Shown: in pieces, positions 24,808 through 38,040 of the stretch
Numbering within the stretch: the first letter of the stretch is position 1
Layout: each line of letters starts with the position of its first letter
Assembly (NCBI GenBank): GCA_019426215.1
Contig: CM033404.1
Span: 372,001 to 436,000, forward strand
Source: Buddleja alternifolia
Lineage: Eukaryota; Streptophyta; Magnoliopsida; Lamiales; Scrophulariaceae
Length of the DNA stretch: 64,000 nt
Reading direction: 5' to 3'
The notes under the pieces: generated by a model
Told to the model about the DNA's origin: nothing
What the model saw: the letters and a program-made list of their open reading frames with translations, nothing else
Database searches by the model: none
Position numbers and translations under genes: made by a program

Positions 24808-24861
24808 ATGATCGAATGGCCAATCTGTCGAGCCTGGTGCACGAGCTCCGAGAACGCATAG
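24808..24861 (+). promoter_or_regulatory. Upstream ORF overlapping the ATR start
   Basis: An ATG eight bases before the ATR start opens a 17-codon frame (MIEWPICRAW...) that ends at a TAG 45 bases into ATR coding sequence, in another frame. If the transcript starts upstream of it, it could lower ATR translation. Whether it is in the mRNA is unknown. Confidence 0.35.
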
Positions 24862-27800
24862 CGGCATCATCATCAACCCCTCCCAACAAGCACAACGACG
24901 ACGCCTTGGAGTCCCGATTCCGCGCCGTCCTTCCCAATCTCCTCCACACCTACGTCGTCCCTTCCTCTTCCGGTATATGTGTCAAATACTCATGTTCATC
25001 TCATTTCTATTTACCTAAAATCAATTTGTCGTACTAAAAATTATCAAATATTTGTAGCAAAAGAGAGAGAGGTGATTGCAGTACTCAAGCTATTGGCACA
25101 TACTGCCAAGAATTTCCCCGGAGTTTTCTATCACGGAAACGCCAGTGCCGTGCTTCCGGTTATCGGACGCATTTTGCCGTTCTTCGCTGAACCTGCATTT
25201 CGGTCAGTAGCTCGTTCTTTATCCTATATTTCGTGATTTATATATCAGACTTGCCAGTGGATTAGTAGCTTACTTCTGCGCCACTGAATTTTAGTAATAG
25301 GTGTATCTAGCGACGACATCGTATATATGTATTTAGCTGCTATGGGGGTAGTTTGTTACATTGAGGGGAAACTTTTTTAGGTTTTTGGTATTCCTGGTAA
25401 CTTTTGTTGTTATTTTCAAAATTTTAAGATTACTGGTTGGTCATTTTTTTTGGAAGAGATTCTGTGTGATTAATTACTTCGAGCATCATTGTTTTGCTTA
25501 TATTCAGCTCCCGCAATGGAGCTATTTTTGAAACTGTTGGATCCCTGCTATCTTTGCTCCGCACTGGTGATCGAGATGCGTATCGCCAATTTTTCATGGA
25601 TACTATGTCGTTAACTGAAGGTACAGAACTTGTACTGCCATTTTTTCTTCTTTGGTGATTAGAATTACTTAATCTCTCGTTTGTCTGATTACATAGTATT
25701 GTGGCTGTTGTTAGTGCATTATGGTTCATCTAATCTTGTGAAAGCAATGCAACTTTCACTTTCACCGGGTGATGTTTGTTATTTCTCTCTTTCATGAAAT
25801 GTGTTTAATGCCTCCCCCCCCCCCCCACCATATGGATAGCAGATTTTGTTGTTCTCATCTCAATCCACTTGACCTTCTCAAAGTCTCTGTTTTGACCATC
25901 AAAATATTTCCTTTGTAGATCTTGTGCATGCTGCCTCAATTTGTGATGAGGAAAGCTCTATGGAACCAAAGAAATTGTCCTTGAAGTCTTTTAGTGAGTC
26001 TTTTGCTAGAATTCGCAATGATGCTGCCCTTCTTGGTGATATTCCAATATGTAACCGACCTGCCAATGGAGATGGAATATTAATTGATATTACGGGCAAA
26101 GAAAGGTTGCTAGCTTTTGCAACTTCAGTCATCAAGCTTCTCAGTAAATGCTTAACTGAAGGAACTTTATATGTGGAAGGGCTTTTGGATGGGTCATGTG
26201 TTTTGGCTGTTTGCAATCTTTTGTGCTATGGAGATGATGATCTGCAAATGGTGGGTTGGTTTTAGTGCAAGTCGCGGCAGTTTCTTTTAAATTAATTCAC
26301 ATTATTATATGCTATTATGCCTGTTTAAAACAGATCATCTAACTTCTCAAATTTTGTGAAGGCGTGTTTTGACTTTGTACGCCTCATTGGAGTAGGGAGA
26401 AACTGTGAGGTTGTTCCTACTGAAGAACTAATAGAATCAATGACAGTCATACTAAGTGAATATGTTGAGGGAGTTTCAGTATTCAGGTATGTTACTTGAT
26501 TGTAACTTATACTTAGCTTGTACACTCATGCACACTCTTTGATAATTTCTCTTGCTGTCCTCTTCATTATCAACTTTGGCTCTTGAAGCTGTCCCTGTTT
26601 GGTCATTTTTATCATGAACACAAAGGTTTCAATTGCAGAAGTGCAGTTTATGATTCTTCTTTGGGAGGATGTCTTCAGTCCTTGTTTTCTAGTTGTCCTG
26701 ACGATGTCGTCAGGTCAACAGCAGCTGGTATAGTGCGTATCTTTCCCGAGTCAATGCTGAAAACAAGGAGCTTGGAGCTCAAGGTATATATCACTGGCAT
26801 TCTTACATTTTCCTTTTATATATATGTAATAAATGTATACTTTTACGTGGTTGTTTGTGCACGAGCATATTGTTCTTCGATCTAGTATATCACGTCTCAT
26901 ATGCATGTAAACCTCACTTAAAGTGACAATTCTAATCTGTTTTACATACTTTTGAGTCTACAATGATGTATATGCTTATGTATCAAGAGTTTGTACATAT
27001 GTAGGAATTTTAGTTGTTAAATTTGTCAATCCTATTTTTTGGCTGCAATTTACTGTTCTATCTTCTCACATTTCAGGCTGGCCTGTGTAGTGCATATGTT
27101 CGAATTGCGAAAATATGCCCTCCGTGTACCTGGAGGCCAGAATGTCTTATTTGTATTCTTTGTTCATCCAAGCCCATTTTTCAGTTAATAGAATGCTTCA
27201 AAGTTGCTGTTTCCAGGCTTGGTCCTAATCTTGTTGGAAGGATAATGACTGTTGATAATCATACTGGCGTATCGGAGTCAAGCGAACGTGAAAGCCCAAA
27301 AGTTGGAGGCAAAAGACCTACTCAGGAAATAGAAACCTCAGAAACAAAGCGCCAAAAGATAGATAATTATTCTGCCACCACATGTCAGGATGTATGCAAG
27401 TTTCCTAGTAGTTTTACGGGAGTCGCAGAAAAAGAATATGCTGAATGTATGTGTAGCTCATTAAATTCATTACTTGAATTTCTAGAACCTCCTGGTGAGA
27501 ACTCTAATTCATTGAGGACAGAAATTTCCCTGACAGCTATTAGCACACTTTGCATTGTTTTTTCCGAACACCCACATGCAAACCTCTCCCTTTGTATATT
27601 TCGGAAAATTTGCAAGTGGATTTCTTGGATGTCTGAGCAGGTTTGTTGTCTTTCCGTTTGCTTCTCCTTACCACCTGGACTATGTACCTTTATAATGTTG
27701 AATAAATTTAACAGGCATACCAAGAACTTCCATCCACTCTTGATCTATCCATATTCCTAGTAGCAGTAGACAGCCTATTGCTTTTGCAAGGTAATGGAAC

Positions 27801-30800
27801 TGCTACATAAGCTTATTACTAATAGATAATTGCCTAACATCATCACGAGAAATTCTTTCTTTCCTTCTTTTTTTCTTCTTTTCTATTGACACTCATGCTT
27901 TCTCAAAATTATTATTGAGGAGATGTTACAGACATTTGGTGAAGAATAGCACTAATTATTAATCATCAGATACTGTTACAGCCTTGTCATTGAAATTGCA
28001 TTAGATAGCGTATTGTTGAAACCTCTTTTTGAGACCAATCACGTCATATGATTAATAAACCTATGCTATTTCATTTTAGGATCCTTACCTAAAGAGGATA
28101 AGCTCATGATCTTTGAAAATACTGGTCACATTGGAGATCTCTTGCGACCAGTGCTAAAGCTTCCATGGAACTGTCCTCCATTAATAGCTTCCCATCCTCC
28201 CTGGAAGGCAAAATGCCTCTCAATTCGCATTCTGTCCAGGGTCGGCTGTATAACACAGCAAGGAGTGGATCTTGATATTCTGGACCTGGGCCTTTGTCAT
28301 GAAGAAGAAGAAGTTAGAATTGAGGCTGTCATCTCCATGCCAGTGATTGTTCTGTGTGCTGGTTTTGGTTTTCTTACACCTATGTTCAACAGGCTGGAGT
28401 AAGTGAAGAATGCCCCTCTAATTAACTTAGGATGGCAAGTGTCTACTATCTTTATTAGTCTAAAGAGCACATAATTTTTCTAGTAGAATATTTGTGAAAG
28501 CATAATTTGTGTGAAGGCAGTGGCATCTCATCTATTTTAGTACTTACGGCAGTATTCTCATGAAGCTAACTTTAGTGCATCTGCTCACTTCAGTATTCGT
28601 TTAGTTGAAAGAGAAGTTTCTTCTTGGTCATTATTTCATGCTGTAGCTATATTTCTCTGATATCCCATTTAAAAGCTTTCAATCTGGACACAGAACTTAA
28701 TCCATTTTTTATGTGCTGCATTTTTTCGTTCCTTTCTTTTCCTCTTGTTTCCATGTTGGTCATGAGCACCACAGGGAACCTCTGTAGATATAAATACTTC
28801 TTGTTAACATGATGTTTATCTACAGGTTCCTTTTCATCAGTCTGATAGTAGATCATCGACGGGGATCGATAGTTGAATCAGTAGGATAAGTAGTTGTCTA
28901 CAGCCTGGGCCTTGATTATGGTGAACGATTTTTAATGATATAGCCTGTGAATTTAGTCAGTGTGTCAAATCATATCAGATTGTAATCATTAACCTGCATT
29001 GGCTTTGTGACGAAAGTTTTGCATACTTCTGTAAAAATGAGATGATATGATTAAAGCGCCTTCCTTTGTTCTCCTGCAGGACCCTAAAGAACGAGAACAA
29101 TGAACTAGTCAAGAAAATCATTTCCTTCTCTCTAGGTCATCTGGCATGCCTATATGGGTGTTGTAATAGTGTTGATGCACATCCTAAAGCTGAATGCAAA
29201 TTGTACTTGAAGAAGGACAAAGAGAGAGAAGACTTAACAATGGATCATCTTGTGCAAGGATTTTGGTGTTCAAAGTGTGACAGCAGCTCTGCAGTCATGC
29301 ATGGGTCATATTCAACAACTTTTTTGCTTAGCATGCAGTCAAAAGATTTTCTTTTGAATTGTGATTTTATCCATTTGCAGTCCCTGTTTTTTGAGCTTAT
29401 GTATGATGAATCATCAGAAGAAGTTCAAGTAGCCTGTGTAGGAATGATTCAGCGGTTCCTTCTGCATGGAACTGAACATATTTTGCTTAAGACTAGATCT
29501 CAATGGGTACAATGTGTTGATTTTTTACTCCTTCACAGGAAAAACAACGTGAGACAAGCGTTCTGCTCACAGATAAGTTTCTTCATCCAGGAGCCTATTT
29601 TGGAGACTTTGTTTTTTTGTAAGGATGCTGCAAACAAATCTAAAGAGCAGAGGTTCATGGACAAACTAAAACATGCTTTGGCAGCTGCTGAAGATCCTCT
29701 GGTTTTTGAAACCCTTCTTGAAACTGCGGCAACAATTATGCAAGCTGTTGATATTCACAGTCAACTGTTTCTGTTCTCTCTTATTTTATTGATCGGTCAG
29801 CTTGACAATCCTTATCTGACAGTGAGGCTAATGGCGTCAAAGTTGATAAATAAATCTTGCTACTTCCATCATAAAGGGGGACTTGAGGCACTCCTTTCTA
29901 AAGTTCTTCATATCAGAAACGAATTATATGATTACCTATGTATGAGGCTTGTCAATCAGCCAAAAATGGTTGAAGAATTTTCAGCAGCTGTTCTTGGTAT
30001 TGAAATTGAAGAACTTGTCAAGAGAATGATTCCTGTTGTTCTCCCAAGGCTCGTGGTCTTCCAGCATAATAATGATCAAGCACTAGTTATTTTGTATGAG
30101 TTGGCCAAGATTTTGAAAACAGATATGGTGCAACTAATTGTTAGTTGGCTGCCAAAAGTACTTGCCTTTGCTCTTCATCAAGCTGATGGGCAGGAGTTAA
30201 AATCTGCTTTGCAGTTCTACCATGAACAAACTGGATCTGACAACCAAGAAATTTTTGCAGCTGCTTTACCTGCACTTTTGGATGAACTTATATGCTTCAT
30301 TGATGTCGATGAGTCAGAAGAAATAAGTAAAAGGTACTTGATGTAAAACATGCATATAAAATGTACTTTTTGGGGGTACAAATGCTGCAGTAAAATGTAT
30401 CACTAGTTTGGAGTGTCACATGATGGTCAAGTAATATATCTTACACAATCAAGTATTCTTGAGGCTCTGCCTTGAGACTTTGCTTATTCTGCAAGGTTCA
30501 TTTCTTGGTACAAACCCATATTTGGAGAACTTCCCTATGAGTTTCATTTCAGGGTGAATTACATGCACACCTCCTCACTTTAGTGTTAATTATCAAAACT
30601 CCCCCACTTTTGGTAAATTACAACGAGACCCCCTCAAGGGGTCTATTTGTAAGGTTTACAGGGGGTGAAATTGTAAGATTTTTTAAATACACAAAGGGTG
30701 AAATTGTTAGAATATTTTAACATGAGGGGGACTTTATGTAATTTCGAAAAGGTCAAGGGTTTTAGGTAATTTTGCACTAAAGTGAGGGGGTGCACATGTA

Positions 30801-33800
30801 ATTTTCTCTTTCATTTCACTTTGTAACCAGCTATATTCTTTTGATGAACTATAATTATTTTTTTAACACTTTTTTAGTTTATGTTCTTTGAAACACAATG
30901 GAAAAAGTTCTGACTGTAATCAACCTTCTTACAGGTTAGCCAGGGTACCTCGTATGATAAACGAAGTTGCAAGAATCCTGACTGGTAATGAAGATCTTCC
31001 AGGATTTTTGAGGAACCATGTCGTTGGTTTACTGAACAGCATTGACAGAAAAATGCTTCATGCTGAGGATATATCATTGCAAAAACAAGCCATCAGACGG
31101 ATAGAGATGCTTATTAAATTGATGGGCTCCCATCTTAGCACGTATGTACCAAAAATTATGGTTCTTCTCATGCATGCTATTAAGAAGGAATGGCTTCAGG
31201 GTGAGGGTCTCTCTGTTTTGCATTTGTTCTTAAAGCAGTTAGCTATTGTGTCACCATCTAGCACTAAACATGTGATTTCTCAAGTTTTTGCTGCTCTTGT
31301 CCCCTTCTTGGAGAGAGAGACAGGAAATTTATCTTCCCATATGAGTAAAATTGTGGAGATATTGGAAGAACTCGTGGTTCAAAATAAGGTTATATTAAAG
31401 CAGCATATCCGTGAGTTCCCTCCCGTACCAAATGTTCCTGCCCTGGCCGAAGTCAACAAAGTGATCCAAGAAGCACGTGGATTGATGACCTTGAAAGATC
31501 AACTACATGATGTCGTGGAGGGACTGAATCATGAAAATTTGAATGTAAGATACATGGTAGCATCTGAGCTAAGCAAGTTGTTGAACCAGAAAAGGGAGGA
31601 GTTCATGGCTTTGTTCACTAAGGAAAGCGATTCGGTTATGGATGTAATGAGCTCTTTGATAACATCACTGCTCAAAGGGTGTGCAGAGGAATCAAGGACT
31701 TCTGTTGGACAGCGCCTGAAGCTGATATGTGCAGATTGCCTTGGAGCTCTTGGTGCTATTGATCCTGCCAAAATCAAGGGATTTTCCAGCGCACGGTTTA
31801 AGATTGCATGTTCTGATGATGATTTGATTTTTGAGTTGATCCATAAACATCTGGCCAGGGCTTTCAGAGCTGCACCTGATACCATAATTCAAGATTCAGC
31901 TGCATTGGCTATTCAAGAGCTGCTAAAATTTGCAGGTTGTGAGGCATCACTTGATGAGAATGTTTTAGAACGGACTAAAGAAAAACTACTTAAGGTGGGC
32001 AAATCTTCTACCAGGGGCATGGATGACTGCACTGAAGTGTTTGGGAGGGGGCAGAGGTTGTGGGACAGGTTCTCTAATTATATTAAAGAGATAATAGCCC
32101 CTTGTTTAACCTCAAGATTCCAGCTTCCCAATGTTTTAGATTCGGCTGCTTCTGGTCCTATATACCGCCCTTCAATGTCCTTCAGAAGATGGATATATTT
32201 TTGGATTAAAAAATTAACTGCACATGCCACAGGCTCTCGGTCTACAATTTTTAATGCTTGTCGCGGTATAGTACGCCACGATGTACAAATAGCCATGTAT
32301 CTTCTACCCTACTTAGTCTTAAATGCCGTGTGTGACGGTACCGAGGAGGCACGGAGCGGAGTCACAGAGGAAATTTTATCAGTTCTTGATGCGGCAGCCT
32401 CAGATAGTAGCAATGCTTCTATTCATGTTAATAATTCTGGGCAAAGTGAGGTGTGCATTCAAGCTGTTTTCACTCTTCTTGACAATCTAGGCCAATGGGT
32501 GGATGATGTTGAGCAAGAACTTGCCCTTTCCCAGCCTCTTCAATCATCCAGCTCTAAGCAACAAGCTGTCAAGTTGAAGGACCAGAGTATGACTCTTCTA
32601 AAGGATTCAAACCAAGCGCTTCTACAATGTAAACATGTATCAGAACTCCTGGATGCAATTCCCAAGATTACCCTTGCTAAGGCCTCATTCAGGTGTCAGG
32701 CTTACGCCAGGTCTTTATTGTACTTTGAGTTGTACGTGCGGGATAAATCTGGAGCTTTCAACCCTGCTTCTGAAAGGAGTGGTGTCTTTGAGGATGAAGA
32801 CATATCTTTTTTAATGGAATTATACAGTGGATTAGATGAGCCTGATGGTTTATCCGGTTTGGCATCTCTTCGTAAATCAAAAAGCTTACAAGACCATCTC
32901 CTGATTAATAAAAAGGCAGGAAACTGGGCTGAAGTTTTAACTTCTTGTGAGCAGGCTTTGCAGATGGAACCCATTTCTGTTCAGAGGCATTCTGATGTTC
33001 TTAACTGCTTGCTGAACATGTGTCATTTACAGGCCATGGTAACTCATGTAGACGGATTAATTTCTAGGATTCCTCAGTATAGGAAAACATGGTGCACTCA
33101 AGGGGTTCAAGCTGCCTGGAGGCTTGGGAGGTGGGACTTGATGGATGAGTACCTGACCGGGGCTGATGAAGAAGGCTTACTTTATAGCAGCTCTGAAAGT
33201 AATGCTTTTTTTGACAAGGATGTAGCTAAGATTCTTCAGGCAATGATGAAAAAGGACCAATTTTCTGTTGCTGAGAAAATTGCGTTGTCTAAACAAGCTC
33301 TGATTGCGCCTCTTGCTGCTGCTGGGATGGATTCTTATGCAAGGGCTTACCCATTTGTTGTCAAGCTTCACTTGCTTCGGGAGCTTGAAGATTTCAATTC
33401 TCTTCTTAATGGCGAGTCATTTTTGGGGAGGAGATTCCATTTAGTTGAACCAGAATTCTCAAGGACATTGGAAAACTGGGATAGCCGGCTCAGACTTACC
33501 CAACCATCTTTATGGGCAAGGGAACCACTCTTGGCCTTCCGAAGACTTATTTTTGGTGCTAGTGGTCTTGATACTCAAGTTGGTAGTTGCTGGATACAAT
33601 ATGCAAAGCTTTGTCGTTCAGCTGGTCATTATGAAACTGCAAATAGAGCAATCTTGGAAGCCAAGGCCACAGGGGCATCTAATGTTCACATTGAGAAGGC
33701 TAAACTTCTATGGAGCACCAGGCGGGCTGATGGTGCCATTGCAGAACTCCAACAATCCCTTCTCAACATGCCTATAGAGGTTGTGAGCTCTGCCGCTATA

Positions 33801-36800
33801 TCATCAATTACTAGTCTCTCTGTGGTTCCTGTGAATCCTCCACCTCTGCTCTCCGATACCCAGTCTATGAGTGAGAATCTAGTTGTAGCAAAGACTCTCC
33901 TCCTGTACTCGAGGTGGATCCACTACACTGGGCAAAAGCAGAAGGAAGATGTGATAAATCTATATTCTAGGGTAAAAGAACTGCAGCCCAAGTGGGAAAA
34001 GGGATACTTCTACATGGCAAAATACTGTGATGAAGTACTCGTTGATGCAAGAAAACGACAGGAAGACAGTACTGAGCAATCTCAGAGAGTGGTGCCATCT
34101 AATTTAGCTCTTGTTGCATCTACAAATGCAAATAACGAGCGAAGGTGGTGGACTTACCTTCCAGATGTGCTATTGTTTTATGCAAAAGGGCTTCACAGAG
34201 GTCACAAGAATCTCTTCCAAGCCCTGCCAAGGCTGTTAACATTGTGGTTTGACTTTGGAAGTGTCTATTACAGAAGTAACCTACAATCCAGCAAAGATAT
34301 GAAAAATGTTCAGGGGAAGGTAGTAATTTCACCAATTAAAAACTTCAATATTTATTTTCTCAATTATTTATTTTTGTGTGAACTTTTCCTTCTCTTAGAT
34401 CATGAGCATCATGCGAGGGTGTTTGAAGGACTTGCCGACCTACCAATGGTTGACTGTCTTACCTCAACTTGTTTCGAGGATTTGCCACCAAAATGAGGAA
34501 ACTGTCCGCTTGGTGAAGCACATTATTACTTCTGTTCTCCGGCAGTATCCACAGCAGGCCCTTTGGACCATGGCAGCTGTTACAAAATCTACAGTATCTT
34601 CAAGAAGGGAGGCTGCTGCAGAGATTATACAAGCTGCTAGAAAAGGATCCACCCAAGGAGGGTCTAACTCTATGTTTGTACAATTTGCCACGCTAGTGGA
34701 TCATCTAATCCGGTTATGCTTCCATCCAGGCCAATCGAAGGCAAGGACGATCAATATTTTAACTGAGTTTAGTGCTCTGAAGAGGATGATGCCTGTGGAA
34801 ATTATAATGCCAACCCAGGAGTCTTTGACTGTTAATCTGCCTTCATATGATGTGAATCTGACTGATTCTGGCACATCTGATATCTTTTCATATTCAGATC
34901 TCCCAACAATATCCGGAATAGCGGATGAGGCTGAGATTCTTTCATCGCTTCAGCGTCCAAAGAAAGTAAGGGCTGATTTTGTTGCTAGCTATCTATTGCG
35001 AAATCATTGCCACATAAAGAATGTCTTGAGAATTTCATTTCAAAATCTAATAGTTCATTTAATTTCCTTTTTCCTTCTACAAGTGTGGCTGTGATTGTCA
35101 ACATTCTGGTTTGGTCCAGTAGTTTGATTAGTTTCCATAATCTAATTAATGTCTCGAAATCTCTGGCTTTCATTTGAATGTTAATATTTCATTGAAGTTC
35201 CTAATTCCTCCTACTGAGTCAGGCAGTGACTAGCAGTCTGTCTTAGCCATAAATTGATCACTTTCCGCTATCTAACTCTAAAGTGCACTGCACACTCATA
35301 TTTCTCCAACTTGGATGGCGAAATGGAATTGTGCCTTTGACTGCTGCATAAATTTCTCTAAAGCGTCTTTCTAAAATTAAGATCGGTAAACAGTTGGTTT
35401 CAAGTTTCATATCTTTTGCTAACGATACCCCATGTATTATTTGAAGATTATTCTCATGGGCAGTGATGGCATTGCACGTCCATTTCTTTGCAAACCAAAG
35501 GATGACCTTAGAAAAGATGCACGCATGATGGAGTTCAATGCAATGATAAACCGTTTACTGTCCAAATGCCCTGAAAGTCGTCGTCGGAAGCTTTATATAC
35601 GTACATTTGCGGTGATTCCATTGACAGAAGATTGTGGTATGGTCGAATGGGTGCCTCACACTCGCGGGCTCCGGCATATTCTCCAAGATATCTATATAAG
35701 TTGTGGAAAGTTTGATAGACAGAAAACAAACCCTCAAATTAAGCGTATTTATGACCAATCCCATGGTAAATTGCCAGAAGATGAAATGCTAAAGACCAAA
35801 ATTCTGCCGATGTTCCCTCCAGCTTTCCACAAATGGTTTCTAAACACATTTTCGGAACCAGCTACATGGTTTAGGGCTCGTGTTGCCTATGCACATACTA
35901 CTGCAGTTTGGTCTATGGTTGGGCACATTGTTGGCCTTGGGGATCGGCATGGTGAAAACATTCTTTTTGACTCTACTACGGGGGATTGTGTCCACGTCGA
36001 TTTTAGTTGCTTATTTGACAAAGGCCTGCAGTTGGAGAAGCCAGAGTTGGTGCCTTTCAGACTGACACAGGTAAGGGACAAAGCAAAAACAAGTAAAAAC
36101 TTTGAGTAAGAGTTATCAAGCGCGGGTTTTGTATATTTGGGATTACAGTTCTACCTTATTACTCATGCAAATGTTGAAATTTTCATTTTTCAGTTATAAT
36201 TTAGGAACTCCTATTTGCACTGTAGTCCCTCTGCTGATTAGGTAATCTTGGCATGGGGGAGGGAGTCAGGAGGAAGCCAGTTTTACACTTTTCAGTTTTC
36301 CTAATTTTTTTAAGAAAAGAATGCAGGAAGAGGATGTCTTTAATCCTTTCAAATTAATTCCACTTTCTTGCATTTAATTCTTCTTGTTAGCTACAATATC
36401 CTAATCAGTGTTTTTTTTTTGTTTTATTTAGAACATGATTGATGGGCTAGGTATCACTGGATACGAGGGTACCTATCTGAGGGTTTGCGAGATCACACTT
36501 TCAATACTAAGGGCACACAAAGAGACACTCATGAGTGTTTTGGAGACTTTTATACATGATCCTCTTGTGGAATGGACTAAATCGCACAAGTCCAGTGGAG
36601 TAGAAGTACAAAATCCACATGCACAGGTTTGAGTCTCTGTTCTCATTCTAGTAGTTCTGTTGATCATCTTCCTTAATATGACAAGTTGGCTGGTGTAATT
36701 TGACATAATCGAGTCATAGTTTGAAAACTACATAATTTCTAAGATTCTTATGGTCTAACCTGCAGCGAGCCATCAATAATATTGAAGCACGTCTGCAAGG

Positions 36801-36933
36801 AGTTGTTGTTGGTGTCGGAGCAGCACCTTCTTTGCCTCTTGCTGTAGAAGGACAGGCTCGCCGACTAATTGCAGAAGCAGTCTCGGTCAAAAACCTTGGA
36901 AAGATGTATATATGGTGGATGCCTTGGTTTTAG
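24816..36933 (+). CDS. ATR: Serine/threonine-protein kinase ATR
   Basis: Nuclear PI3K-like checkpoint kinase activated by single-stranded DNA at stalled replication forks. Fifteen exons join in frame to about 2722 aa, close to the about 2700 of Arabidopsis ATR: 24816-24972, 25058-25202, 25508-25620, 25919-26250, 26362-26486, 26639-26783, 27077-27640, 27715-27790, 28080-28398, 29080-30333, 30935-34319, 34399-34965, 35447-36070, 36432-36626, 36766-36933. The start is MANLSSLVHELRERI. HEAT-like repeats fill the N-terminal part; the UME region is near residues 1140-1245 and FAT about 1655-2250. The kinase domain runs from about 2395 with catalytic GLGDRHGEN and VHVDFSCLFD. The FATC end is KNLGKMYIWWMPWF. 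No broken exon was seen. Intron 10 carries a MITE, and intron 3 a run of 13 C. Confidence 0.96.
30552..30808. mobile_element. 257-bp MITE in ATR intron 10
   Basis: Terminal inverted repeats of about 34 bases: GGGTGAATTACATGCACACC on the left, GAGAAAATTACATGTGCACC as the reverse complement of the right end, both running into CTCACTTTAGTG. A perfect 10-bp target duplication TTTCATTTCA lies at 30542-30551 and 30809-30818. The 10-bp duplication points to a Mutator-like source. Confidence 0.85.
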
Positions 36934-38040
36934 AATGTTGCCTGGATAGCTGCATACGATCCAATTGTTTTTTATAAATTAAGATTTTATTTATCATCTT
37001 GATATTTTGGCGTTCATAAGAAATTTCAGTAATTATGTTCTGACAAACTGACTTTGCTCCATTCTGTCTGCCCACCAACTACCAAGTAATATTTGTTATT
37101 CTAAGAATCCCATGAACACACACATTGTAAGTTTCAATGTACATGGAGAAACATGCAAGGTATATATGTGAACTAGTTAAGATGATAGTATGTAGTCATA
37201 GATAAAAGTGAAGAATCTTGTACGTTTTTTCAAGCTTTGATATTTACGGTTTCTGTGTGAGAACTAGAAATGATTGAAATGAAATGTCATGCTTCTTTTT
37301 GTATTGATGATGCTAATTATTTGTAATGAGATACATGAAAGGGCAAGTCATGATGAAAGAAGTAGAATACAATTGTGAGATATTGTTGTCTTCTAGTCAT
37401 ATAAACTTCAGGAAATGTAGCTGAACCATATCTAATGGTGCCCTCATGCAATAGAGGATGATAATCTTGTCTAACCACTTTACTGATCGTGGATGTGTGA
37501 AGGTGCTCAAAAGACATTTTGGCTTGATATGAATTGTAGCTCTTCCTTTTAAACAATGTACTCTTTTGATAATTTGCAATCACAAGCTTTTAGAGGGGAA
37601 CGTGCTTATGAATCTTGCTTTTACAGGGATATGAGTTTAGGTTACTGATAATTTGGATTTTCGGCTGGAACTCTTTTAGTTCACTAGCTTTGAGGGCTTA
37701 AATTTTGGAAATTGACGTATTCAAACTTTATAGCAGCAGTCGATGGATTTCTTTTTTTTCAATAGTTTCTATTACATATGTTGAATGATGCAATATGGGT
37801 ACCTACCCGTGTTTCGAATTCTATATTTTGGTTGTTAATTTTATCTATACCTCTGTTTGGTGATTTAAAAAAATGTTTCGACTTATTGTTTTCATGTCCT
37901 TTAAGCTCTCTTAAGAGGGCGGTTCCTTATTTCATCAAACACATACTGGAAAGGTAGAATCACTGAAATTATGCTGTGCAATTTCAACAATGCGAAGTTA
38001 CATTGCAATTGCATTACAGTAGTTGCCCTTTCGTAGTTTG
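36934..38040. other. 3' spacer between ATR and the PPR gene
   Basis: The two genes converge here, so this holds both 3' ends. Only short frames are present, and I saw no repeat or RNA gene. Confidence 0.5.

Noticed and set aside
30888..30934. Upstream extension of the large ATR exon 11 frame
   Set aside because: The residues before 30935 are intron; a TTACAG acceptor and phase match with exon 10 place the exon start at 30935.
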